A stretch of 64,000 nt of DNA from Armigeres subalbatus. Taxonomy: Eukaryota > Arthropoda > Insecta > Diptera > Culicidae. The first letter of the stretch is position 1, and each line of letters starts with the position of its first letter. The notes beneath the pieces were generated by a model that saw only the letters and a program-made list of their open reading frames with translations, had not been told where the DNA came from and did not search any database. Positions 54,148 through 64,000 of the stretch are shown here, one piece after another. A program made the translations under genes and the position numbers. Location of the stretch: positions 30,987,806 to 31,051,805 of the forward strand of contig NC_085140.1 of assembly GCF_024139115.2 (NCBI RefSeq), in the 5' to 3' direction.

Positions 54148-57100
54148 AAACAAATTGTTGTTTCAAACCTAATTTAGTAATGACCAAGGAATTTGGTTGA
54201 ATCAACCAAAATTTTCAAAGAAGAATGTCTCCCTCTCTTGGGGAGAGGCATTTTGAGAGGAAAAGGGTGACTTTTTCACGGTGGGAATAATATCAACATA
54301 AAAACAGTACCCATTAATGGGTAAAGTCATCTAACCGTGTAAGGTTTGATTGTGTTTACAATTTTTTTTTCCGTGTTTCGAAAATGAACTGGTATAATGC
54401 CTTTGACATTACGATGTTCTCTATACCACCTCTGAATCTGAACTTGGGTACATCTTTTTGAACCCGAGTTACACATATGTTATGTGATATATGTATCTAT
54501 TAAAATGGTTGAGAAATTTTAATTTTAAAACAAATCGCAACATCCTTTTATTACGGCTTTTCATGCGAAAAGCTTTTTTTTCGGCTTTTCATTTGATCGC
54601 CTGAGATAGAAAAATGCGCTTTGCTCGCTGTCTTATGATGATCACGATCTTTTGCAGTACTGGATGACTTCCGATTCCATACCCGATCAGGAATGCATAA
54701 AAAAATTATAACTCAAATATATCAATGGTTGTTATTTAAAACAGCGTGTGTTATAATTAGATAATTCGATAAAAATGTGTCTTCGACCAGTTTTATTTCA
54801 TATCAAAATTATAAAAACATGAGTTATGTATATTTTCACAAAATAATTGCCTACATTTTTTGTAGACATGGGAAAAAAAATCGGAGGTGAAGGTGATCAC
54901 CTTCAGTATAACTTGAACCCATGTTCGATATAAGTAACTGGATCAAAGTTAATTGCCTACATTATAGATCGAAATTCGTCGTTGTAACGTACCAGATTTT
55001 TAACCGTGCAGTAGGCAATTACCATGAAAGTAGATTTTTGTACCGTATAATTATATCAACGTTTGTTATAATGTTGATATGAAGGTATTAACCTCTGACT
55101 TAATTGTGTTACGGCTAGAGGAATTTTTGATATATTTTTTGTTATTTTGACAACTAACCAGCCAAATTTATAACACATTTTGTTACAATATTTTTCTGAA
55201 ATAAATAACGCCCCTTGTTTTAATTTTGTTACGGGTAGTCTGATGCGGCCAATTTTCCGTCAAATGCAATTTATGTCTAGCAAATCGGTTTACGTAAAGT
55301 GCTCTAAAATCGGCAAATCGGTTAAGGGCAAGTGTATGTGATAAGTGCCTAAAAAATGAGCGAGATTTTTTGCGCACATACATACTTACGCGGCTCAAAT
55401 TGGTGGTGGCTGGCCCAATTATTACTTCCGGTCTTTTACTATACTTAGTATAGTAATAGTCAAGCATTCGTTCTACATATTACTAATATGGGGGTAAGCG
55501 TGGTCAATTGTTATAGAATTTAAAAAGAAAACGAATGCTAAGACCAAGTGCCACTGGATGACTCCAAACGGGCCAGTATAATGTGGGGTAGTCAGGGTTT
55601 AACTAAATTAGCTAATAGTATAACTTATTTTGCCACGCACCATTTTCAGTATAATTTGTTTCTATGAATCAAATTCCTAGAAGTTTTCAGCATTACTTAG
55701 CGCAAGAGAGGGTTTAAACTCTGCGTGAAACTGCATTTTACTCGCCGATTTGGGGCGTTATCATGAGTGATCAGCACTCATGGAACACATTGTTTAACGC
55801 GAATGTCAGCCGGGTTCGATCAAAAGTGTAAGATTTAGTGTAATTAGTTTAATTATTTTTATTTTTTAGGCATCAAACGTTAGGAGCATATTTTCAGCAT
55901 CGCACAGCCCAGGAGAGGGTGTAAGCTCACAACGGTATAGTGTAGGCCGTCCTCGATTGGGGTCCTGTGGGTCGCATGTAGTGGCTGTGCTCGGGGCAGT
56001 TATGTGTTGAAAGCGGTTTTGGGGCAGTTAGGATTGAGTTTTAATATAAACAGATGAAGGATTGAACAAAGTTATAACCTTCAATGTTCATATTGTGGAG
56101 ACTATTGACAGCCAAAGCGTTGAGGATAAGCTTTGAGTTAGGAACTGAATTAATTTATCCGATTTGGAATCCTAGATTGAATAGTAGGTATATATGGACA
56201 ATAATAGAAACTATATACAGTTATCGTTTTATTAAGTATTGAAGATATGTTTTGGTTAAGTTGAGTATCAGATGGGCATGTGTGATATCCATTAATAAGA
56301 CAGAATTATTAGAACTGTATTTTGTCTTTGTAGTAAGATTAATTACTTACTAATGTTTTGCGGGCCGGCGAGTGAAAGCGGCCCAATTCTTTTATCTACC
56401 TCTTTCCAGACGACCAGTGATGAAGAAAATCTCATAGTTCCGGTATCAGCAGTGGTATTCATATTCATAACAACCACCGTCAATACAGGAAGTCTGTGTT
56501 CACAACGTGATTACTTCAAGGACAATCCCAACATCTTCTGTGAATTGCAGAAAAGTATTGCGTTTATATTTTAATTGCACTGAGCTCGTTCTAAACTAAT
56601 CAATATCATTAGTAAATTTAAATATTCCCGTAGATTAGAAAAGCAAGTGCATATATTTCTATTTTATGGCAACATATCTCAACGAAACGGACCCTTCGGA
56701 GCCTTAAGTAAGATCTCGGTCCGGTTGCATCTAAGGAGATCTTAGTGCAGTACTCACCGGACGTGTTGCCCAGTAGACGTATCGCTCAGCGGTATTTAAA
56801 TACAACGCAGATAGGCTATGGTCAGAGGGTGCGTTGATATTACAAGATTACAAGATTACATACATACTTACGCGGCTCAAATTAGTACGGAATTTTTTTT
56901 TTCTATTTTTTCGATGGGCGGTTTTCAGCATAACATTTTGTTTTTAATTCTAAAAGAACTGGAATGAGTATCATAGTTCTTTATTGTAAATTGTGCCGTC
57001 CAACTACAAATCACTGTTTTTCGATGTTTTGCATAGATTTTTCCATATAAACTTCCAACGAGTTTAGAACCGCTCAAACGTTATGGGATTTGGCTGAAAT

Positions 57101-57174
57101 TTTGTCCAGAGCATCAGGGCATCAAATAGAACCGAAATTTGAAAAAGTGTTTTTTGAGCCACCTTAATACACAG
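54148..57174. other. Long non-coding region with a 26-bp direct repeat
   Basis: No gene is seen. A 26-bp string containing CATACTTACGCGGCTCAAAT occurs at 55376-55401 and at about 56858-56883, with 1.46 kb between. Within that interval a TTTTCAGCATNNCNNAG / GAGAGGGT motif pair occurs twice (about 55690 and 55893). This may be a solo LTR or an unrecognised element. 56995-57140 is copy 2 of the 52446-52600 repeat. Confidence 0.45.
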
Positions 57175-57300
57175 TCTCGCACAAACACACATCATCTGAA
57201 TTCCTCGAACTTAGTTCATTGGTATAGTTTGTTTTTGAAGCGAACAAACATATACCCTTAATGTGTACTTAGTAGGTATACGAGAAACCTGCGATAAGAC
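57175..57300 (+). repeat. Degenerate copy of the 27535-27710 repeat family
   Basis: ACACACATCATCTGAATTCC, a CATTGGTATA block and TATACGAGAAACC follow the order of the better copy at 27560-27700. Confidence 0.5.
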
Positions 57301-57496
57301 GATTTTTAGTACTATTCTTTTTAATTCCTTAAGCTTAACTCACGACCTCGAAAGATTTAATAATTTTTCTGCGTTGATTGCGACGTCGCACTCTAGATCA
57401 TTTTTTGTGCGATCGCATTGGGTTTTCTCCCAAATCGTCCTATTACTGTTTTAAATTATCAACTTTTTCCTTCAAATTTTCAAACTTTTTGTAATA

Positions 57497-57688
57497 GGGG
57501 GAATGACGGCTTTGGCAGGTTTTGTTCTATTATTGTCAGGGTTTTTTTTTTATGACTGATTATGCTCAAATTTGGCCTATCATAATTGTGCATATAAAAG
57601 AATATTGTGGCCAAATTTCATAAAATTTGGTCGACAAAAACCCCCCTGCCAATAATAGAACAAACCCTGCCAAAGCCGTCTTTTCCCC
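57497..57688. mobile_element. TA-flanked MITE with inverted ends of about 52 bp
   Basis: The ends share GACGGCTTTGGCAGG and TTGTTCTATTATTG, with short indels. TA lies on both sides (57495-57496 and 57689-57690). It is 192 bp long and non-coding. Confidence 0.85.
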
Positions 57689-57837
57689 TATATAAACACA
57701 GCTGACTTCAAGACAAATCAATTAGTGAAGAAATCTTGCAAATCGGTCCATACGTTCGTGAGTTCCCTCAAAGGAAATGCAAACTAAGTTTCATATATAG
57801 AAAGAAGAAGAGGAGAAGAAGAACAAGAAGATTTTCT

Positions 57838-60250
57838 TAGACGAAAGCAAGAGAGGCCTGTGCAGTGCATAAAAGTCTTCTCCATGGTGCACGTCGCCAG
57901 CCACGCAGTCTGCAGAGGATCCGCAAATTGTCTTCCACCTGATCGATCCACCTTGCTCGTTGCGCATCTCGTCTTCTTGTGCCCGTCGGATTGCTATCGA
58001 GAATCGTTTTCACCAGGTTATTGCCCGATATTCTGGCTACTTGCCCGGCCCACCGCAGTCTTCCAATTTTCGCGGTGTTGACGGTGGATGGTTCTCCCAA
58101 CAGCTGTTTCACAGTTATAAAATTTTACTACCACTATCTTTTTTTTTTTGTACCAACGGATACATATTTCGTTTTCTACTTGTGTGTTTTGTTATCGACT
58201 GTTGCTGTTGTAACTCGTGGTTCATTCGCCTCCTCCATGTACCGTCTTCCAAATGCGCGTTGGTCCTCCACAAGCATAGTCCATGTCTCGTGTAGAGGAC
58301 TACCTGTCTGATGAGCGTTTTGTAGATAGTCAGTTTGGCACGGCGGCGAGCTCTATCCGTTCTGCAGAGTCCACAGTTCGATTTCCTGCCATGATGCGTC
58401 TCCGAATTTCTCTGCTGGTATCGTTGTCGGAGCTCATCAGTGATTTCAATTACACGGATTCTTCAACCACCTCGATTTCGTCACCGCACCGGTACAAACT
58501 CGTGGTGGGCAGCTTACATTGTCCTCTCTTGAGCCTCTTCCTATAATGTACTTCGTTTTCGACGTGTTGATGAGTCCAATCTGTTAAGCTTCCCTTTTCA
58601 GTCTGATGTAGGTTTCCTCCATCTTCTCAAAGTTACGTGCCATAATATCTATGTCGTCGGCGAAACTAAATATCTGAACGGACTTCGTGAAAATCGTACT
58701 ACTCGTGCCAATCCCTGCCCTCCGTATTACTCCCTCCAAAACGATGTTGAATAGCAGGCACCGTGCCGTAACCCTATGTCCGTTTCAAAGGGACTCGATA
58801 ATAGCACATCACCCGATCCATCGTCGCCTTGACCAACCGTATCAGTTTATCGAGCTATCCGCGTTCGTGCTTCGTTGATCTATAGCGGATCTAGATGCAT
58901 TGTATCATATGCGGGTTAGAAGTTGATGAATAGATGATGTGTGGGCACGTTTTATTCGCGGCATTTCTGCAATATCTAGCATACGGCGAACAACTGGTAC
59001 GTAGCGTTCTCCCATGAATCCCGCCTGGTACTGCCCCACAAACTCCCTTGCAATTGGTGTTAGAAGGCATAAAATCTGAGGAAGTACCGCTCTAGCCAGT
59101 GCCTCACCACCGTATTTAAACAGCTCTTCTGGTAGTTGATCAACCCCAGGGGCTTAGTTTTTTTAAGCCGGTCGATCTCTTGGATTTCCTGGAGATTCGG
59201 AGCCGGAAGACGTATGTCTTGCGCACGTGCTCCCAGGTTCATTACCATACCGCCATCGTTGTCTGCCTCATCGCCATTCAGGTGCTCTTCATAGTGCGTC
59301 CGCCACTTTTGGATCACCACATGCTCGTTTGAAGGTTTCCGTTTATGTCCTTGAACATCTCAGGTTATAGCACGTGGCCCTTACGTGAGCGGTTTACCTC
59401 TTAGAACTTTAGTGCGTTATTAGCGCGGAACATTTGCTCCGTCTCTTCACGGTCTCGATCTTCCTGGTGGCGCTTGTTCCTCAGAAAAATCGAGTGTTGT
59501 CTGTTCCGCGCCCGTTTGTATCGTGCCTCGTTCGCTCTCGTATGGTGTTGCAGCAATCTCGCCTATGCTGCATTCTTCTCCTCCACTAACTGATCACATT
59601 CGCTGTCATACCAGTCGTTTCTCTGACCTGGAGGCGTCGCGCCGTGCCAGTTGCACCTCTTGAGGTGCTACCAATGGTGGATCGAATATATCTCCAGCCA
59701 TCTTCAAGAGAAACTGCGCCTAGCCGCTCTTCCGTTGGGAGTGCCACTTCCAGCTGCTGCGCGTAGTCTTGGGCTTTCCTACCGTCTTGTAGCCGCCCAA
59801 TGTTAAGCCGTGTCGTTCGATGCGTGTTGTACACCATCGAAAGTTTTGAGCGCAGGCATACTGTAATGATGCGGTGGTCGGAATCAATATTCGCACTACG
59901 GTAAGTACGGACGTTCGTGATGTCGGAGAAGAATTAACCGTCGATCGATTAGATTAGAACGTGGTCGATTTGGTTTTCCGTTTCTTGGTTCTTCGGGCTA
60001 CCATTCCGCTGGAGGCATCGATGGCCGTTGCCATTCGGTATGGTATGGATACTGTTCGATCACCGGTCTGTACATTTCCTTTTTCCTACCTGTCGCCGAT
60101 GGCGATTTTGAAGTCCCGCAGAGGGCATCCATCGTATGTTTACTAAAGCTTTGCATAGATCGCTTCTTTCTCGTCGTCAGGTCGCCCTTCGTGTGGGCAG
60201 TGCACGTTGATGATGCTATAGTCGAAGAAACGGCCTTTTACCCACAGCTT
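57838..60250 (-). mobile_element. Old, heavily mutated RTE copy
   Basis: Read on the minus strand, fragments of the RTE protein appear in order: endonuclease (a KGRFF-D-YSIINVH-type stretch near 60230), a linker (AQDYAQQLEVALPTEE, 59790), IQKWRTHYEEHLNGDEA (59315), and a C-terminal RLRWAGQVARISGNN (58070). Each is separated by stops and frameshifts. An extra segment at about 58105-58215 has no counterpart in the RTE at 18782-21993. The 5' end is truncated within the endonuclease. Boundaries are approximate. Confidence 0.85.
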
Positions 60251-60749
60251 ACATATTCTTTCGCTAATTTATTGCCACCTAATCGTTGGCACATCTTGCA
60301 CAGCATTATAAAGCCGATTTCCAGCTCGTTGGGGGTTAGTCTCAATAGCTTGTATTGTATTCTAACTTTTATCAGGAACGAAAAAGAAATCCGTTCGTGC
60401 AGTGCCCTATCGCAGTTGGTAGCTAGATTACTTTGGGCTTCATGGAACATGTCAGGTATGTATGTAATTAATGATGGAAACAAATCTACAACATTGAGAT
60501 TATTGTATGAAAATTTATTGTAAAAATTTCAAATCTTATAATAACATTACTAGAGTCTTTCTGAATGAATCGATATCGAATGTCTTACATGCTAGTGAAT
60601 CTCAGGTATAGAACAATAGAACAATGATGGCAAATCGAACTATTCGACGCAAATATTTCTAAATTAGATTAGATCCTAAGCACACACAATTGTCCTAATG
60701 TATAGAAAAGACGATCGTTTCTGTATATTATGTGGTGGAATGTGACGCT
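60251..60749 (-). other. 3' flank and presumed 3' UTR of purine nucleoside phosphorylase
   Basis: No ORF with motifs is seen. The part nearest 60750 would be the 3' UTR; a polyadenylation signal is noted separately. Confidence 0.45.
60514..60519 (-). terminator. Probable polyadenylation signal (AATAAA) of PNP
   Basis: The minus strand reads AATAAA about 230 bases after the stop codon, a normal distance for an insect 3' UTR. Confidence 0.5.
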
Positions 60750-61668
60750 TCACTTCTTCAGTTCCATTTGAATGTGCTTCGCCATTCGTGCCACCAGTTC
60801 CGTCAACGTCGATTCCCGACTTTTACCGATCTCTTTGATATCGTCGTGGCAGGGGGTTTCCTCGACATCGTACTCCGGCACACAGAGATTAGTGATTAAG
60901 CTGAACGCAAAACAAGTCATGCCACAGTGAACGGCAGTGGTTATTTCATGCACGGTGGACATTCCGACAGCATCCACGCCCCAGATTTGAAGCATCTTGA
61001 GTTCCGCGACGGTTTCGAAATTGGGACCACCCAAACAAATGTACACGCCCTCGTGTAGATTGTTAGTGATGCCGATATCTTTGCCAATTTCCTTTGCCTT
61101 CTTCAGCAGCTTCCAGTCGTAGGCATTCACCATGTTCGGGAATCTGGGGCCAAAGCGACCATCATTGGCACCTTGCAGAGGATTGTTTCCGGCGAACCCC
61201 ATGATGTTGATGTGATCCTTCATGAGCATGATATCACCGACTTTGTATTTTGGATTGATACCTCCAGCAGCATTTGTGGCGATTAGATGACTACAACCAA
61301 CCAGCTTCATCACACGGACCGGCATCGAGCACTGCAGTAGGAAGAGTGTTACTGTTAAGTGTATAAGCAATTTGAAATCATTAAGCTTCATTACCTTTGC
61401 CAGTGGATACCCTTCGTAGTAGTGGAATCGGCCCTGCATACACATAACCGGAACACCCTTGAGATAGCCGAAGATCAGTCGCCCCACGTGGCCGTCCACG
61501 GTCGATACCGGGAAGTGCGGGATGGTTTGATAGTCGATGTAGTCCGCATCGGTTAGTTGATTGGCCAGCGATCCCAGGCCCGTTCCCAGAATAATACCGA
61601 TCTTTGGCCGGAGTTCCGTCCGCGACAGCAGATGGTTGGCGATTTCCTGCAGCATGTCGTAGGTGTAC
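60750..61668 (-). CDS. PNP: Purine nucleoside phosphorylase (two exons; tiny first exon not located)
   Basis: The protein is joined from 61668-61395 and 61331-60750, giving 284 residues; human PNP has 289. It cleaves inosine and guanosine with phosphate to free base and ribose-1-phosphate in cytosolic purine salvage. Visible motifs: the phosphate loop GTGLGSLANQL, RFHYYEGYP with the phosphate/ribose His, TNAAGGINP, GGPNFETVAE with the base-contacting Glu, VGMSTVHE, and FSLITN with the conserved Asn. The upper exon starts at a pyrimidine-rich acceptor ending GTGCAG at 61669. Its first residues, YTYDMLQEIANHLL, match the family N-terminus one codon-third into a split codon. An upstream exon should therefore supply only M plus a few residues. 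The ATG at 61655 is a possible internal start. The gene converges on the FAM234-like gene across about 20 kb of repeats. Confidence 0.93.
61332..61394 (-). other. PNP: 63-nt intron of PNP, in frame and without a stop
   Basis: The donor is AAG|GTAATG and the acceptor CTACTGCAG|TGC. Removing it joins YPLAK to CSMPVRVMK, which aligns without a gap to the human sequence at that point. The intron length is a multiple of three and it has no stop, so an unspliced mRNA would encode 21 extra, mostly hydrophobic residues in the catalytic domain. Confidence 0.85.
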
Positions 61669-64000
61669 CTGCACAGGGAGAGGTGGTATACGTCATACAG
61701 TTAATCAATTGCTGTTATGTGTAGCATTACTTAATTCTAGAGTAGCACGTGAGAGGAATGCGGCTGTTTGCAGCTGTGAGCACGTCTCATTAGAAATTCT
61801 ATCAGGCTCGCGGCAGCTTGAATGAATTTGTGATTAGCGCTTTGGCACGAGCTGGGGCAGCGCTTTGAATGAGATGACAAAAACTCAGCCTCTTTAGTTC
61901 AATGAAGAATGCGTTCTAGTATTACATCACACGATATCTATTCTATCAGCATTAGCATTTCCACAGTTATTAATTGAAAGCTTGTCTATGCGTATTATAC
62001 TGAGTGTATCTTGTGTGGCAGGCACAATTGATACACTATACCAATGGAGTCGAGATTCGAGAATGTTTCGACCCGAAAAGATCCTAGTCCTGACCGAAAA
62101 TTGAATAAGCCATCTTCCGATTGGTAATCTCACGCCTTTGCTTGCAAGACTAACTGGAGACCTCCGATGTAATACGGACGATATAACCAGATTAATTTAG
62201 TTGAAATAATAAGAAGAGTTTTTTTTAATTTTCCATTCATATTTTCATATTAATTTTATAGACAAAAATGTAACACAATTTTAGTAGTTTTAGGAAGCTT
62301 TAATAGATTTTTGATTTCTTTTGTTCGTTATTAGTTGATAAAGCGTTAGTTTCGTTTACTTAATTTAATTTTGTCTTTTTTTTATAGTGGGCTGCTCACA
62401 ACAAAAAAGATGAATAAGAAACGATACCGTTTGACCAATTGGTGTGAGAAACTATGTGACGGCCCACACAAAGTTTCCTGATATTTCACAGGTTTTAAAA
62501 TGTAGCGTAGCATAATTAGTGGATCCTCCCTAAGTTCATTTCGAGTCAAGTCTTCTCGGTCTGCCGTATGTGATCAATTACACCTATGTAAGCTACTTTT
62601 ATGCCGACAACCCGATACATCAGGGTGTCAAATGAACGGAATACATGACAATGCCACCAAATGCAGAATCATCGCTTTCACCCTTGCTTACTCACCGATC
62701 TGTTAAATGAACTAGTCGTCGCTCACAAGAGTTCGCTTCATTGAATAACTTGGTTTTATCTTGGATAGTAGGAAAACTATTTAGAGATAAGTGTTGGACA
62801 GTAAGTTTCGAATCAACGAGCATCCAATCCATGACAATATATTATATCCAATACAATATATATATATATACAATATATATATCCTATAGGAATGTTTGAT
62901 CTCATCAGTAGATTCATGAATATTAAATTTCTAATGGTGCTTCAAATCTTGTGATCAACATGAGTTGTTTCAAAAGTATTTATAAGATTGCTAGTGTCGC
63001 TCCTGTTCGGGTGACCAACATCCAGTTTGCTTGAACCTAGCGGCCAAAGTACTGGTACCTACTGGTACTATAAATGCCAAACCGATGTGGGTGATGAACC
63101 CAAACATGCACTACAGCATGATGCATAATGCATGGTAAAGTTTAGTTTGTTTAGGGATATTTGACACAATCCACGCACTTCTACGCCAAGGGATCAAAAT
63201 TTCAAACTGAAAATTAGGATCCAATATCTGTAGGATACGAAATGATTCATATTCAATTACAAGAAAAACATTTTTTTTAACTGGAAAATGATTTGGGAAC
63301 ATTGTTTAAAAGCCAATCAAAGTAGCAGACTTTTAGTACGATAAAAAGACTCCCTAATCATATTTTCACAAATGTGCTCCATCGCACCTATTTGGGTGCA
63401 AATGTATTGGTGAATACGTATTTATATGCAGTTTTTAATGACCTTTTTGAGTGCACATTGTATTGCTTCGAAAATTTTAGTTTTCAGAAGATATTTGTAC
63501 TTTAAAAACAGGGACATTGAAATGGTGTCGCGTTACGAAAATAGTCATATAATTTATATTATACAAAAAGTACAAACATTGGAAGAGACATATTTCGGAT
63601 TCTCTTAGTACTCGTCAAGAGCTTTCTTTTCGTGTATTAAGATCCAAAATCGGAGCATTTCTCATGAAGTTACACTAGGTACAAAAATATGGTATCGCGT
63701 TCCGTGAATTCAATGTGCTTTTGAAATAAGGGATAAAAAGCTTTCGGTTTATTGATACATTATCACAAGGCTTAAAATTTGAGAAAAAGTTTCTTTTTAG
63801 TAAATTAGGGCTTGTACAGGAATAGCGTAACAAAATTGGGGATGTAAAGGGTGTAACGGGGTGTGTCATTTGGTAACTGTCCATACTATAAACAATAGGT
63901 TCCTGTACCAAAATATTACGAAGTGGTGGGAAATTACAAATGTTTGGTGTTGCGTAGTACTCATTAGGGTCGTCCATTAATAAAATTATTTCAAACCTAT
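61669..64000. other. Upstream region of PNP, no further gene identified
   Basis: The missing first exon and promoter of PNP should lie here or beyond. One strong donor-like sequence (GTGAGT on the minus strand, about 62688) was tested, but the reading frame before it does not give a short Met-initiated peptide in the needed phase; it could belong to a 5' UTR exon. An AT dinucleotide tract is at 62845-62882. Other small ORFs have no motif. Confidence 0.4.

Noticed and set aside
61381..61674. 97-residue minus-strand ORF near the PNP start
   Set aside because: Out of frame with PNP; it overlaps the true exon and crosses both splice sites.
62845..62882. TATA-box promoter in an AT-rich stretch upstream of PNP
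   Set aside because: It is an AT dinucleotide microsatellite; nothing nearby supports a transcription start.

Overview
The window looks like a stretch of a culicine mosquito genome, most likely Aedes. Three host genes are spread through DNA dominated by transposable elements. The evidence is the combination of RTE-type non-LTR retrotransposons, a DD37E (ITm) mariner relative, Feilai-like tRNA SINEs, many TA-flanked MITEs, and genes whose closest recognisable relatives are animal proteins with mosquito-style short introns. No bacterial or viral genome is present.

Host genes. (1) 33179-33343, minus strand: the first coding exon of the cAMP-dependent protein kinase type I regulatory subunit (Pka-R1). 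It ends in a canonical splice donor, and no further exon of this gene is visible, so positions 1-33178 are probably its first intron. (2) 38089-40155, plus strand: a single-exon coding region for a type II membrane protein of the FAM234/ITFG3 kind with FG-GAP-like repeats. It is divergent from Pka-R1. (3) 60750-61668, minus strand: two exons of purine nucleoside phosphorylase, separated by a 63-nt in-frame intron. The small first exon is not identified. A short, possibly secreted ORF at 51225-51512 is uncertain.

Repeat layout. 1-2004 is the 3' half of an RNase H-bearing non-LTR element. 3940-5210 is a complete but dead DD37E transposon. 5620-8853 is an RTE-like element inserted into an older inverted-repeat element and itself carrying a MITE. 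14708-16318 is a 24-bp minisatellite framed by inverted 9-bp arrays. 18782-21993 is an almost intact RTE with a target-site duplication, lying inside a purine/pyrimidine-rich repeat. 24026-26215 is a 5'-truncated relative of the 5620-8853 element. 27.5-32.1 kb holds a polypyrimidine block, MITEs, a satellite-like tandem array and a truncated RTE. 34.2-36.6 kb holds a TA-flanked MITE and two tRNA-derived SINE copies. 41161-49598 is a run of large inverted-repeat structures: a 1.4-kb element with repeated subterminal motifs, a 3-kb near-palindrome, and a 2.8-kb transposon with roughly 0.5-kb terminal repeats. The last encodes an unrecognised protein and has a MITE inserted in one arm. 57838-60250 is an old RTE copy.

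The host genes share no obvious pathway (cAMP signalling, an uncharacterised membrane protein, purine salvage). The best leads are the inverted-repeat structures, which could yield double-stranded RNA if transcribed; several lie in the presumed Pka-R1 intron. Repeat and intron boundaries were read by eye. All TE family names rest on protein motifs and end structure, not on a database search.
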